Below, piece by piece: positions 45,331 through 53,279 of a stretch of 53,279 nucleotides of DNA. The number at the start of each line of letters is the position of its first letter. Within the stretch, counting starts at the first letter, position 1. Made by a program: the position numbers and the translations under genes. A model generated the notes under the pieces. That model worked only from the letters and a program-made list of their open reading frames with translations. It made no database searches and was not told the DNA's origin. The DNA is from Oscillospiraceae bacterium (GTDB lineage: Bacteria; Bacillota; Clostridia; Oscillospirales; Oscillospiraceae). The stretch spans positions 1-53,279 of the forward strand of contig JAFSET010000061.1 in the NCBI GenBank assembly GCA_017435615.1, given 5' to 3'.

Positions 45331-45785
45331 AACAAACCATTTTCGGCACAGACCGGGCTGCTTTTCAAAAGAATTTACGCAAAAATACCGTGTATTGCGT
45401 GCTGGTTTTCTGCGCCGTTGTTTTCATGCATGGCTTGTGCACCCTTGGGCGCACCGAGGATAATCATACTTTTATGCTGATCGCCAATATTGCAGCCGAT
45501 ATCGTCGGCGGCAGCTTTATTCTTGCCCGGCTGAATTTGTGTGTGCTTCCGCAGCAAAAGCTGCTGCGCCTGTATGATCAGGCCTCCCAGCAGGCCGCCG
45601 GACAGGTGCTGGAGATCGGCACTTCTATGATACACTATATCGGTGTAGATTGCTATGAGGTTTCTTTGCCGGATCGGCATTTATTTCTGCCGGCCGGCAC
45701 GATACAATTGCAGAAGGGTGATACTTACAGCTTCCGGCTGAAGGGAAATCTGATCGTGGAGGTGTGTGACGATGGGCAAGACTAA
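45327..45785 (+). CDS. Small two-helix membrane protein of unknown function
   Basis: This 152-residue protein begins in an ATGA overlap with the ATPase gene. Two membrane helices (about 20-40 and 48-73) precede a cytoplasmic or external beta-rich tail with LPAGTIQLQKGDTYSFRLKG. I do not recognise a family. The tight coupling with the ATPase and the next two membrane proteins suggests a subunit or assembly partner of an atypical transporter. Confidence 0.8.
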   Translation: MKQTIFGTDRAAFQKNLRKNTVYCVLVFCAVVFMHGLCTLGRTEDNHTFMLIANIAADIVGGSFILARLNLCVLPQQKLLRLYDQASQQAAGQVLEIGTSMIHYIGVDCYEVSLPDRHLFLPAGTIQLQKGDTYSFRLKGNLIVEVCDDGQD

Positions 45786-46413
45786 TACCGACGCACGCCT
45801 TTCTTCCCACCTGCACTACGGCTGGTGGCAATATGTGCTGCTTGCGGTGCTCTCCATTGCGATCTGGACCGCTGTGTTTGACACCCTGGCAAAGCCTGCC
45901 AAAAACGAAAAGGTCGGTATCGTATTCTTTGGGGACAGTTTGGATGTGGCGGCACTTCACGCCGATCTGTGGGCGGTAAAAGAGGATATCACAGAGCAAT
46001 CTATCACCCTGTTGGATATTTCCCAAACCTTTGCGGACAAGGAGCATTTGGGGCAGATCCTGATGGCACGCAGCTATGACTGCGATCTGCTGATCCTGCC
46101 GGCTGACTATGTAGATCCGCTGTCTGCCTACGGCTTTTTTGCGCCCCTTCCGGATCGATGGAAAGACATTCCCACATACACCCAGGAACAAGATGGTCAG
46201 GCCGTTGCTTACGGACTGGAAATCTACCGTCCCGGCAACCAAAACCGCTTTTCTGCCTACTGCTCCGGTGAGCAGACGTATTATGTTTTTCTGAGCAAGG
46301 AATCTGTAAATCTTGCAAGCTTAAACGGAAACGGCGCACCGACCGACGATGCAGCCTTGAAAATACTGGAGTATTTATTGGAGGAGCCTTATGTCCCGAC
46401 CGAGGAAAACTAA
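45772..46413 (+). CDS. Membrane-tethered extracellular protein of unknown function
   Basis: The 213-residue form starts at the ATG at 45772, nine bases after GGAGG; a GTG two codons earlier is possible. One membrane helix (YVLLAVLSIAIWTAVF, about 21-36) follows a short N-terminus with LHYGWW. The remaining ~170 residues lie outside and read VGIVFFGDSLDVAALHADLW, DCDLLILPADYVDP and FFAPLPDRW, resembling one lobe of a periplasmic-binding-type fold. It could be a tethered, reduced substrate-binding subunit; this is inference. It overlaps the previous gene by 14 bp and the next by 23 bp. Confidence 0.78.
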   Translation: MGKTNTDARLSSHLHYGWWQYVLLAVLSIAIWTAVFDTLAKPAKNEKVGIVFFGDSLDVAALHADLWAVKEDITEQSITLLDISQTFADKEHLGQILMARSYDCDLLILPADYVDPLSAYGFFAPLPDRWKDIPTYTQEQDGQAVAYGLEIYRPGNQNRFSAYCSGEQTYYVFLSKESVNLASLNGNGAPTDDAALKILEYLLEEPYVPTEEN

Positions 46414-47245
46414 AAAAGCATCGAGAGACTTTGAGCGGTCTATGCTTCCGCAGACGCGGCGTGCCGTGTTTTTCGACGTGGTGAAGCTGCAGTGGCGCAA
46501 GCTTCTGCTGCTTGCGGTTGTTTTGCTGATTTCTGCTCTTCCGCTGCTGCTGATCGCCATATATGAGGATACTTATATTCTCACCGCATACGAAGATGCC
46601 GGTATTTCTGAAAAATCCATTCCGATGCTCATTGCGCCGCTGCATATTCTCTGCGCGGTGCTGAGCGCGCCGTGCCTGATGCTGTTTTTCCTGGGACTTT
46701 CCGGAGTGATCCGGGTGGTGCGGCAGCTTGCCTGGGAAGAAAATGTTATGGTTTTTCCGGATTTCATGGTAGGCTTCCGGCAAAACTGGAAACAGTTTCT
46801 GCCACTGGGCTTGCTGTTTGGTTTATGCTATGCCCTGGCAAAGACCGGCTGGCACAGCGCGCTGGCAACCCAAGCCTCATCCGGTTGGATACCGGGTATC
46901 GGTCTGGGCCTTTTGATCTTTCTTGTTGCGCCGCTGATTGCCTGCTGTGCCGTGGTCATTGCTGTATATAACAATAGCTTTTGGGGCAATTTGAAGCTGG
47001 CAGCCTTTGTGTATCTGAAAAATCCTTTGAAAACCGTAGGCAGTATGCTCCTGGCCTTTGGACCGGGCGTTGCGGTTTGGGTGATCCCCCACCTGTATCT
47101 GCACCTGATCGGCTTTATTCCGGCCATGATGGTCTTTACTTTGGGGCTTTTGGGCTGGGTGCTGTTCCTGTTTGACCAGTTAGACAAGCACTATAACGCC
47201 CAGCAGTACCCCGAGCTTGTGGGTAAAGGCGTCAATGGAACTTGA
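46391..47245 (+). CDS. YesL/DUF624-like multi-spanning membrane protein
   Basis: This 284-residue protein has about six membrane segments (37-58, 79-107, 136-150, 166-193, 213-235, 238-262) and a basic N-terminus. GGAGGAGCCTT precedes the ATG. The segment FPDFMVGFRQNWKQ between helices 2 and 3 recalls the YesL (DUF624) family, which is commonly encoded next to CUT1 sugar transporters and has no defined activity. The protein is longer than usual YesL. It ends the plus-strand operon and is followed by a terminator. Confidence 0.7.
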   Translation: MSRPRKTKKASRDFERSMLPQTRRAVFFDVVKLQWRKLLLLAVVLLISALPLLLIAIYEDTYILTAYEDAGISEKSIPMLIAPLHILCAVLSAPCLMLFFLGLSGVIRVVRQLAWEENVMVFPDFMVGFRQNWKQFLPLGLLFGLCYALAKTGWHSALATQASSGWIPGIGLGLLIFLVAPLIACCAVVIAVYNNSFWGNLKLAAFVYLKNPLKTVGSMLLAFGPGVAVWVIPHLYLHLIGFIPAMMVFTLGLLGWVLFLFDQLDKHYNAQQYPELVGKGVNGT

Positions 47246-47269
47246 TTTTTACTTGAATAATTGCGCCGA

Positions 47270-47307
47270 GGGAGGAGCTGCAAAGCAGCTCCTCCTCGTT
47301 TTGTTTT
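47270..47307 (+). terminator. Intrinsic terminator of the ABC ATPase operon
   Basis: GGAGGAGCTGC (47271-47281) pairs perfectly with GCAGCTCCTCC (47285-47295) around a three-base loop. GTTTTGTTTT follows. It lies 25 bp after the last stop of the operon and abuts the stop of the convergent fusion gene. The T-run supports only plus-strand termination. Confidence 0.85.
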
Positions 47308-50300
47308 AGCCAACCTTGTTCATGTACACACGAACATCGTCCAAATAGAATACCTGTGCGTCATCACAGCCAACACCGCTGTCGAAAGTGATCACAAACG
47401 CGCCCACACAGGACAGGTTGCCCATATCCGCTGTGTCGATGGTGATCTCATTCCAGCCGGGTGCCAGGGTGAAACGCAAGGACGTGTTGTTGGGATGATC
47501 GTCATGCCAAACGTCATTGCTGCCCTTGTTGTAGGTGCCGGCATTATACACATCACCGGATCTGTCGTAGGTATTCAGATAGAACCGCACAGCACTGTCG
47601 CTGGCCTGTGCGTTGTACACCTTGAAGGTGATCTTGGATGCGCCGGAGAAGTTGGTGGTAGCAGAGAAATACTGGCTGGTGGTGGGAATCCATACGGTTT
47701 GCCCACTCTGTCCGGGCTGCACCGCCACCTTCAGGCTGTAGTTACCGTTCTTTGCTTCGCTGCTCAGGGAAAGCTGTGCGTTGCCGCTGAACTTGTTCTG
47801 AATAGTCTCAGCGTAGGATTCGAAATCAGCAAGCTGATAGTAGCCATCGGCATAGACGTTGCCGCTGATGGCTGCTGCGCTTTGTGCGGCAGGTGTTTCC
47901 AAAGCGGATACTGTGCCGGATGCGGCAGCAACGCCGTTCACCGCAGACTGAGCATTGCTGATAATGGCTGCATGCTCACTGGCGTCGGAAGCAGCCATCT
48001 GCAGCAGGGCGTTGCGCACGATGGTAAACTTGGCATCGTCGTCGATGGGCACTGTTGCGCTCACATTCTTGCTGAATATGGAACCCAACCAGCTTCCGGT
48101 TTCAGAGGAAGCCTTGATGGACTCTGTGTAGGTTTTTGTGATCAGACCATAAAGGCTGTTCAGACTGTCGGCAGAGCCGCCGTTTTCTGCCACAGCACTC
48201 ATCAGATTGTAGTCATCCACGCCATCTCTCCAGGCGATCGCACGCAGGCTGGGGCAGGGACCGTCAATGCCGTACTTGGCACCGGGGTAGAAGACGTTGC
48301 CGTCACCGGGGGTGATGGTGTTTGTACCGGCGGAGGAGGTGGTCCAGCGATCCAAGGACTGACCGTCTGTACCGTAGAGGTAGTTCACAGACTTCCAGGT
48401 CATCAGAGTGTCAATATTTTCCTGATAGCAGGTCCATCCCAAAGCACGCAGACCTACCACGGGGGTATCGAAGGCATAGTTAGAGTGGGGATAGTAGGGC
48501 TTCAGGCTCAGGTAGGTCCAAAGCTCGTCAGCGTAGGCACCGTTCATAGCCGAAGCAACGTCCTCGCCGTAGCCATCTCTTGCCAGTACCGAGTTGGTGG
48601 TACAAAGAACGACATTCTTTCTGTCAGCCGAGGTCAGGAACTCGGTCAGCAGCTGACCCACATCCAAAGCCTTGCCGTTGCTGTCATCCACGGGAATGGT
48701 CAGCAGGAACCGCAAATTCTTTACGGAGCTTGCGATGGTAGAGGTATACTTGGAAGTACCGGCATACTTAGCAGTCAGCTCTGCATCCGCATCATCCAGC
48801 ATCTGGCAGAAGGCCTGATAGGTTGCCTTTGCAAGGCTATACTGCTCCTCAGTTATGGATTCGTCCACATGGTCGGAAGGATAGAAGAAGGCCTTCTCCA
48901 AATAGTTCTTGCCGTCGGCAACGGACATATCGGCCAGGGCCACCACATACTCCTTCAGCAGTGCGTAGTTGCAGTAAACCAGCGTATTGACACCGTCTAC
49001 AGTGTAGTAGCAGTCGGCGTTATCCACAGGAAGCAGATAATTGGTCACGCTGTCATAGCTATTACGCAGATTGACCAGGAACTTTTCGATGCTCATCACA
49101 CCGTCGGAGGCAGGAATAATGGCGCTCATATTGAAATCCGTCATAATCTGGCTGTACAAAGCCGCCATCTCATCGGAACCGTTCAGTTCACCGGAGGTGA
49201 AACTGTCACGACCCAAATAGGGGGCGTAGGTGCCCAGCGCGGAGGTTTCGGGCATAACCACATCCTGAACCGTCACACTGATGGGCAAGGTGTAGACATG
49301 ACTTTCGGTCTTCACCACCACGGTGCCGGTGTAGGTACCGGCTGCATCGGTGCTCTTGGTGGAGACATCCACAAAGATTGCCTGGTTATTACCGGCAATG
49401 ATACTGTTTTCGCCATACTCCACAGCCTTGGCAAAGGGCAGCATGCCGTCGGGCAGCTTTTCCCCTGCGTAGGCGCTGGGTGTATCGTAGGTGTTGTCAG
49501 AATCAGCCTTGTCATCAACAGTCAGATACTTGAGCTGATACAGGCGGATATTGTCCGCACTGATCACATTGCTGCCGTTTACCAGGTCGGTTACAAATAT
49601 CTCATAGCCTTCCACGTTACGGTTGCCGAACAGCATAAGCTGTGCGCCCTCATCCTCGTTTTTGGCCATTTGGACAGACAGGGTATTTTTCTGTGCAGCC
49701 TGTGTTGCAGCCTTGCCGTCATCGTCCTGCACGATCTTGGCTGTGCCGGACTCTGCCCACAAAATCAGCTCATCACCACCGGTAGCCTGGGCATCACCGG
49801 TGGGATTAGCGGCTGTTGCTACGGACGCGGCAGTATTGGAAGTATTCTTCACCAGCTCCGGATACTTCGTTTCCAGGGCATCATAGCTGCTGGAGGTAGC
49901 GTTCTGGGCAACGGAATTGACTTTTTGGTTATATTGAGAAATCTGCGCGTCGGTCCAGGTGGTCTGCAGCAGGTCACCGCCGTTGTCCATTCTGCTGCGA
50001 ATGAGCACAAACAGACCGTTGTTGTCCTTCATGGTGGTATCGTAATAGATCGAGAAGGTGCCGTTTTGTGCCATAGTGTCCAGCTCTGCCAAAGAAGCGG
50101 CAGCTCTGACATAATAGCGGTCGTGGGTATACGCGCCGTCGGTATAGCGTCTTACGCAGCCCAGTTCAATATAAGATACCTGATCTCTTCCCAGGCACGG
50201 CTGCCAGGAGAACAGATCCTGACCGGCTGCATCCTGGCACCAGGTGCCGTTGTCGGAAATATTGGCAATACCAAAGGAATTGTTGTCCGGCACGGACATA

Positions 50301-53279
50301 AACAGTCCGCCGGCTTCGCCGCCCAGGTCAGGCGTATTTGCGCCAAGCTGGATACGCATACCCTCGCCACCGGTATACTTGAAGCGGATGGCAACATTGC
50401 CGGTCAGCTCTTTCTCCACGAAGCTGTCATCCGTACCTACCAGCACACCAAGCTGCATAACCTCATTGGCCGGAACGGTGACGGAGGTTGCTCCGGAAAG
50501 CTGGTACAGATCCAAAACTGTAGCAGCGTCTACTTCCTTGCTGCTGGCCAGTGCTTTGGCCGCAAGATGGTAGTCATAGAGCTGCTGCACCAAGTCCTTC
50601 ATATTGTCCTTGGTGTTCATTCTGCGGATATAGCTCATAGGACTATACTCGTAGATGATGGTATTATTGCCATCAGAAATGGTCAGAACGTAAGTTCCAT
50701 CCAGCTCGTTAGGCAGAATGTCGTCGAGCTGCACATAGTAGTTTGCTTCGGCAACCTTGGAGGTTGCAACCGGGGTCACTTCCTCACCGTTGAAGGCAAA
50801 GCTGTAGCTACCTACATCACCGCTGATATTCAGATAGTGGCGCAGAGAGATATTCTCACGCAGCAGCAAAGAGGAGCCGTAGAGTGCAACGCCGGGAACG
50901 CTGCCGGTCCACTCAGGAGAGAAGCTGCTGCCGATGGTATTGGTCACGCTGTCGGTGTAGCCTTCATTGGCAAGCTTTGCGGTGTTGTAGTTGAAATAGT
51001 TCTGTGCAGCCGCACCGTAGTGAAGCATTGCTTCCACCACAGCCTTCTGCTCTGCGGTATAGCTGCCTTCTGTGATCACCTTGGCGTAGCCCACAACCGT
51101 ATAGGTTCTGGTCAGGGCCTTTCCGTCAGTCAGGTTCACTGTCAGAACGATATCGTCCCGCATCTGAGCAGCGGCCAGGCCAACTCTGAATACATACAGA
51201 CCCTGTTCGTCAATGGACAGATCCTTCAGATTGCGCTCAACCGGCTTGCTGCTGCCCACCTGAACGGTAACGGTAGCCTCTGTATCATTGATGACAGTGG
51301 GATCCAGGCGCAAATTCATTACCGTGCTGCCACCCAAAGCTAGATTGTAGCTATGGACGAAGGAAGGTACTGTGCTGACCATTTCCACGCAATCGCCGTA
51401 GGTGAACAGGGCAACCTTGGTGCCCAGGGTATCCCCCGTGAGATAGCCGTCGGCATCATCATAAGTGCCAACAACAACATCATCCTTCTTCAGGGTAATG
51501 CGCTTAGCCAGCACCTGGCCGTTCAGCGTCACATCCTGAATACCGAATTCCAGCACGTAGGTGCCGGTCATATCGGCGTTTCCAACAAAAATATCCTTGT
51601 TGTTCCGATAGAATACGAAATCGCTGTCCTTGATCATCAGGGCATAGCCTGCGAAATCCACAGCGTTGGCGCTGTCCAATGCGCCCATGGAGAAACGGAC
51701 CTCCTGACCGGCAGGTACGGTCACCTGGGCCTTGAAGTTCACATTTTCCTTATGGTCGGCGCTGACATTGCCAATGGTATTGCCTACCCACTCGTCATGG
51801 CCGCCGATGGCGCTGCCGGTGGTTCCGTAGAACACATTGTTCTCCTTGCCGGTCAGGTCCCACACATCGTAGGTGGTCATTTCACTTGCGGACACGTCGT
51901 AAGTGGTATCCATCTGAATGGCCGCGCCATAGTGGAAGTCCACGATCTTCGTGCCCAATGCGTCACCTGTTAAATAACCGCTGATATCATCGTATTCGCA
52001 CACGACCACATCGTCCAGCTTCACATACAGATGCTTACCGACTCTGTTTCCGTCGAACAGGATATCCACAATACCTACTTCAAAAATATAGGTACCTGCC
52101 AGGCTTGCTACACTTGCGCTCTTCAGAGCGGCATTGTTCCGTCTGATCTCCACCACATTGTCCGCGCCGTACAAGTAGACAGCGTAGCCGGTGGGGTCAA
52201 AGATGCTGACACCGTCTAGGGCGTTCAGGGAAAGGCGGACATTCTGCGTGTCCATAGTCAACTTGGTCTTGAAGGCCATATTTTCCTTGTGCTCCGCGCT
52301 GACATTGGCGTGAATTTGCCCATCCCAGGTCTCATCGGTGCCCTTGATGGTATTGGCAGCCGCACCGGTCAGGTCGTAAATGTCATAAACCTCCGCCTCG
52401 CCAAAGCTGCTGTCGTAGGTGCTCTTGAGCTGAACGGCAGCGTCATCGATGTGATGCAAGGCCACCATTGTGCCAATAGTATCCCCGGTCAGGTAACCGG
52501 TACCGTCGTTATAGGTGTAAACTTCATTGCCGTCCACACGCAGGTAGACCTGCTTGCCTACGATCTGATCGTTCAGCAAAATGTTGCGATAGCCAAACTC
52601 AATGTCATGCTCGCCGATCAGGGCGGAAACATCGTTAAAGATGGCGATCTGGCTGCCGGAGCCACGGGTAAACTTTACATAGTTGTTGCCGTCAAACTGG
52701 ACCGCGATCTCCAGGCCGTAGCCGTGAGGATCGGTGCAATCCACGCCCTCTGCCGCGCCCACGGAGAAACGGTATCTGTGGCGTGCATCGGTGATGTTCA
52801 TGTTCATCTTGAGGGCAGCCTGCTCCTTGTGCTCTGCCGCAATGCTGCCGATCTTGGTAGAAGCCCAGGCATTGACACTGGTTGCCGTTGTGCCGGTCAG
52901 ATCGTACAGATCGTAAACAGCGGCTTCGCCATAAGAGGTCGTGTAGGTGCTGTCCATCTGGATGGCTGCGCCATAGTGGAAGTCAATGATCTTGGTGCCC
53001 AGGGCATCCCCGGTCAGGTAGCCGTTCATATCGTCGTACTCACAGACCACCACATCATTCATCTTCACATACAGGTGCTTGCCCACAACCTGTCCGCCGA
53101 ACAGGATATCCACAATACCTACTTCAAAAATATAGGTACCTGCCAGGCTTGCTACACTTGCGCTCTGCAGGCCGGAGTTGTTCCGTCTGATCTCCACCAC
53201 ATTGTCCGCGCCGTACAGGTAGACAGCGTAGCCCACAGGGTCATAGTGGCTGTCGCCGTCCTTGGCTGTCAGGGAAAGG
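47306..53279 (-). CDS. Giant fusion: lectin-like repeats, YGAAAQ domain, GH123-like and binding modules (5' partial)
   Basis: The frame is open to the right edge, so the N-terminus and any signal peptide are unseen; at least 1,990 residues are present. In order: four visible YDLTG-type units (53279-51350; the first partial); the YGAAAQ domain (about 51330-50540; HYGAAAQNYFNYN, YSPMSYIRRMN); a lectin-like unit with YTHDRYYVRA (about 50540-49860); a GH123/DUF4091-like module starting ELILWAESGTAKI (about 49780-47860) with HVDES, Asp at 48863-48865, Glu at 48860-48862; and a terminal jelly roll from YYQLADFESYAET to LDDVRVYMNKVG. Operons A and B encode these parts separately. There is no C-terminal anchor. 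It is probably an extracellular glycan-binding and hydrolysing protein. The proline after DE in the paralogues is Ser here. Confidence 0.88.
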   Translation of the reverse strand, partial: LSLTAKDGDSHYDPVGYAVYLYGADNVVEIRRNNSGLQSASVASLAGTYIFEVGIVDILFGGQVVGKHLYVKMNDVVVCEYDDMNGYLTGDALGTKIIDFHYGAAIQMDSTYTTSYGEAAVYDLYDLTGTTATSVNAWASTKIGSIAAEHKEQAALKMNMNITDARHRYRFSVGAAEGVDCTDPHGYGLEIAVQFDGNNYVKFTRGSGSQIAIFNDVSALIGEHDIEFGYRNILLNDQIVGKQVYLRVDGNEVYTYNDGTGYLTGDTIGTMVALHHIDDAAVQLKSTYDSSFGEAEVYDIYDLTGAAANTIKGTDETWDGQIHANVSAEHKENMAFKTKLTMDTQNVRLSLNALDGVSIFDPTGYAVYLYGADNVVEIRRNNAALKSASVASLAGTYIFEVGIVDILFDGNRVGKHLYVKLDDVVVCEYDDISGYLTGDALGTKIVDFHYGAAIQMDTTYDVSASEMTTYDVWDLTGKENNVFYGTTGSAIGGHDEWVGNTIGNVSADHKENVNFKAQVTVPAGQEVRFSMGALDSANAVDFAGYALMIKDSDFVFYRNNKDIFVGNADMTGTYVLEFGIQDVTLNGQVLAKRITLKKDDVVVGTYDDADGYLTGDTLGTKVALFTYGDCVEMVSTVPSFVHSYNLALGGSTVMNLRLDPTVINDTEATVTVQVGSSKPVERNLKDLSIDEQGLYVFRVGLAAAQMRDDIVLTVNLTDGKALTRTYTVVGYAKVITEGSYTAEQKAVVEAMLHYGAAAQNYFNYNTAKLANEGYTDSVTNTIGSSFSPEWTGSVPGVALYGSSLLLRENISLRHYLNISGDVGSYSFAFNGEEVTPVATSKVAEANYYVQLDDILPNELDGTYVLTISDGNNTIIYEYSPMSYIRRMNTKDNMKDLVQQLYDYHLAAKALASSKEVDAATVLDLYQLSGATSVTVPANEVMQLGVLVGTDDSFVEKELTGNVAIRFKYTGGEGMRIQLGANTPDLGGEAGGLFMSVPDNNSFGIANISDNGTWCQDAAGQDLFSWQPCLGRDQVSYIELGCVRRYTDGAYTHDRYYVRAAASLAELDTMAQNGTFSIYYDTTMKDNNGLFVLIRSRMDNGGDLLQTTWTDAQISQYNQKVNSVAQNATSSSYDALETKYPELVKNTSNTAASVATAANPTGDAQATGGDELILWAESGTAKIVQDDDGKAATQAAQKNTLSVQMAKNEDEGAQLMLFGNRNVEGYEIFVTDLVNGSNVISADNIRLYQLKYLTVDDKADSDNTYDTPSAYAGEKLPDGMLPFAKAVEYGENSIIAGNNQAIFVDVSTKSTDAAGTYTGTVVVKTESHVYTLPISVTVQDVVMPETSALGTYAPYLGRDSFTSGELNGSDEMAALYSQIMTDFNMSAIIPASDGVMSIEKFLVNLRNSYDSVTNYLLPVDNADCYYTVDGVNTLVYCNYALLKEYVVALADMSVADGKNYLEKAFFYPSDHVDESITEEQYSLAKATYQAFCQMLDDADAELTAKYAGTSKYTSTIASSVKNLRFLLTIPVDDSNGKALDVGQLLTEFLTSADRKNVVLCTTNSVLARDGYGEDVASAMNGAYADELWTYLSLKPYYPHSNYAFDTPVVGLRALGWTCYQENIDTLMTWKSVNYLYGTDGQSLDRWTTSSAGTNTITPGDGNVFYPGAKYGIDGPCPSLRAIAWRDGVDDYNLMSAVAENGGSADSLNSLYGLITKTYTESIKASSETGSWLGSIFSKNVSATVPIDDDAKFTIVRNALLQMAASDASEHAAIISNAQSAVNGVAAASGTVSALETPAAQSAAAISGNVYADGYYQLADFESYAETIQNKFSGNAQLSLSSEAKNGNYSLKVAVQPGQSGQTVWIPTTSQYFSATTNFSGASKITFKVYNAQASDSAVRFYLNTYDRSGDVYNAGTYNKGSNDVWHDDHPNNTSLRFTLAPGWNEITIDTADMGNLSCVGAFVITFDSGVGCDDAQVFYLDDVRVYMNKVG
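51350..53279 (-). repeat. YDLTG-type coding repeats of the fusion protein
   Basis: At least four units are visible, the first cut by the window edge. Units 1 and 3 share long identical DNA (ATACCTACTTCAAAAATA recurs at 52071 and 53115, a 1,044-bp, 348-codon shift). Unit sequences are also close to units 1, 3 and 6 of the giant protein at 34077-41315. Confidence 0.8.

Noticed and set aside
47261-51343. A 4-kb open frame on the plus strand opposite the fusion gene, and similar long plus-strand frames at 3069-5540, 9039-10787, 13500-15188 and 34686-36980
   Set aside because: They lie exactly opposite well-supported genes, lack ribosome sites and recognisable domains, and follow from the codon bias of the true strand.

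Overview
The window looks like chromosomal DNA from a gut-type Clostridia bacterium (Bacillota, plausibly Oscillospirales). The basis is moderate GC with strong AGGAGG ribosome sites, Gram-positive lipoproteins and surface proteins with Thr-Glu-Pro linkers, CUT1-type sugar transporters whose ATPase is encoded apart, and a dense set of glycan enzymes. I did not identify the species. I saw no tRNA, rRNA, CRISPR array or intact mobile element.

Region 1 (1-16067, minus strand) is one apparent operon, A. It encodes a ~2,300-residue membrane-anchored repeat protein, two ABC sugar permeases, a solute-binding lipoprotein, a GH123/DUF4091-like lipoprotein, a small carbohydrate-binding-type lipoprotein, a small secreted protein, and a second repeat protein that runs off the left edge. 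A divergent AraC-type regulator (16526-17413) sits at its head. An XRE regulator and a ~790-bp non-coding, scarred stretch follow.

Region 2 (19002-44444, minus strand) is a second operon-like cluster, B. It repeats the core order exactly: giant repeat protein, two permeases, solute-binding protein, GH123-like lipoprotein, small binding lipoprotein. Enzymes without signal peptides follow it (GH20 hexosaminidase, two fucosidase-like hydrolases, a serine hydrolase, GH2 beta-mannosidase). A GH78 rhamnosidase-type enzyme and a YD-repeat lipoprotein precede it. The enzyme set suggests extracellular capture and trimming of a HexNAc-containing host glycan, import, then dismantling in the cytoplasm. 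The exact substrate is inference.

Region 3 (44614-47245, plus strand) is a four-gene operon: an ABC ATPase, two membrane proteins of unknown role, and a YesL/DUF624-like membrane protein. Neither A nor B carries an ATPase inside the window, so this one is a candidate to power one or both transporters.

Region 4 (47306-53279, minus strand, 5' end off the window) is a protein of at least 1,990 residues. It joins in one chain domains that A and B encode separately: lectin-like repeats, the small secreted-protein domain, a GH123/DUF4091 module and the small binding module. This natural fusion, with the duplicated gene order, is the strongest evidence that the set forms one functional surface system. 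It is the most interesting feature of the window.
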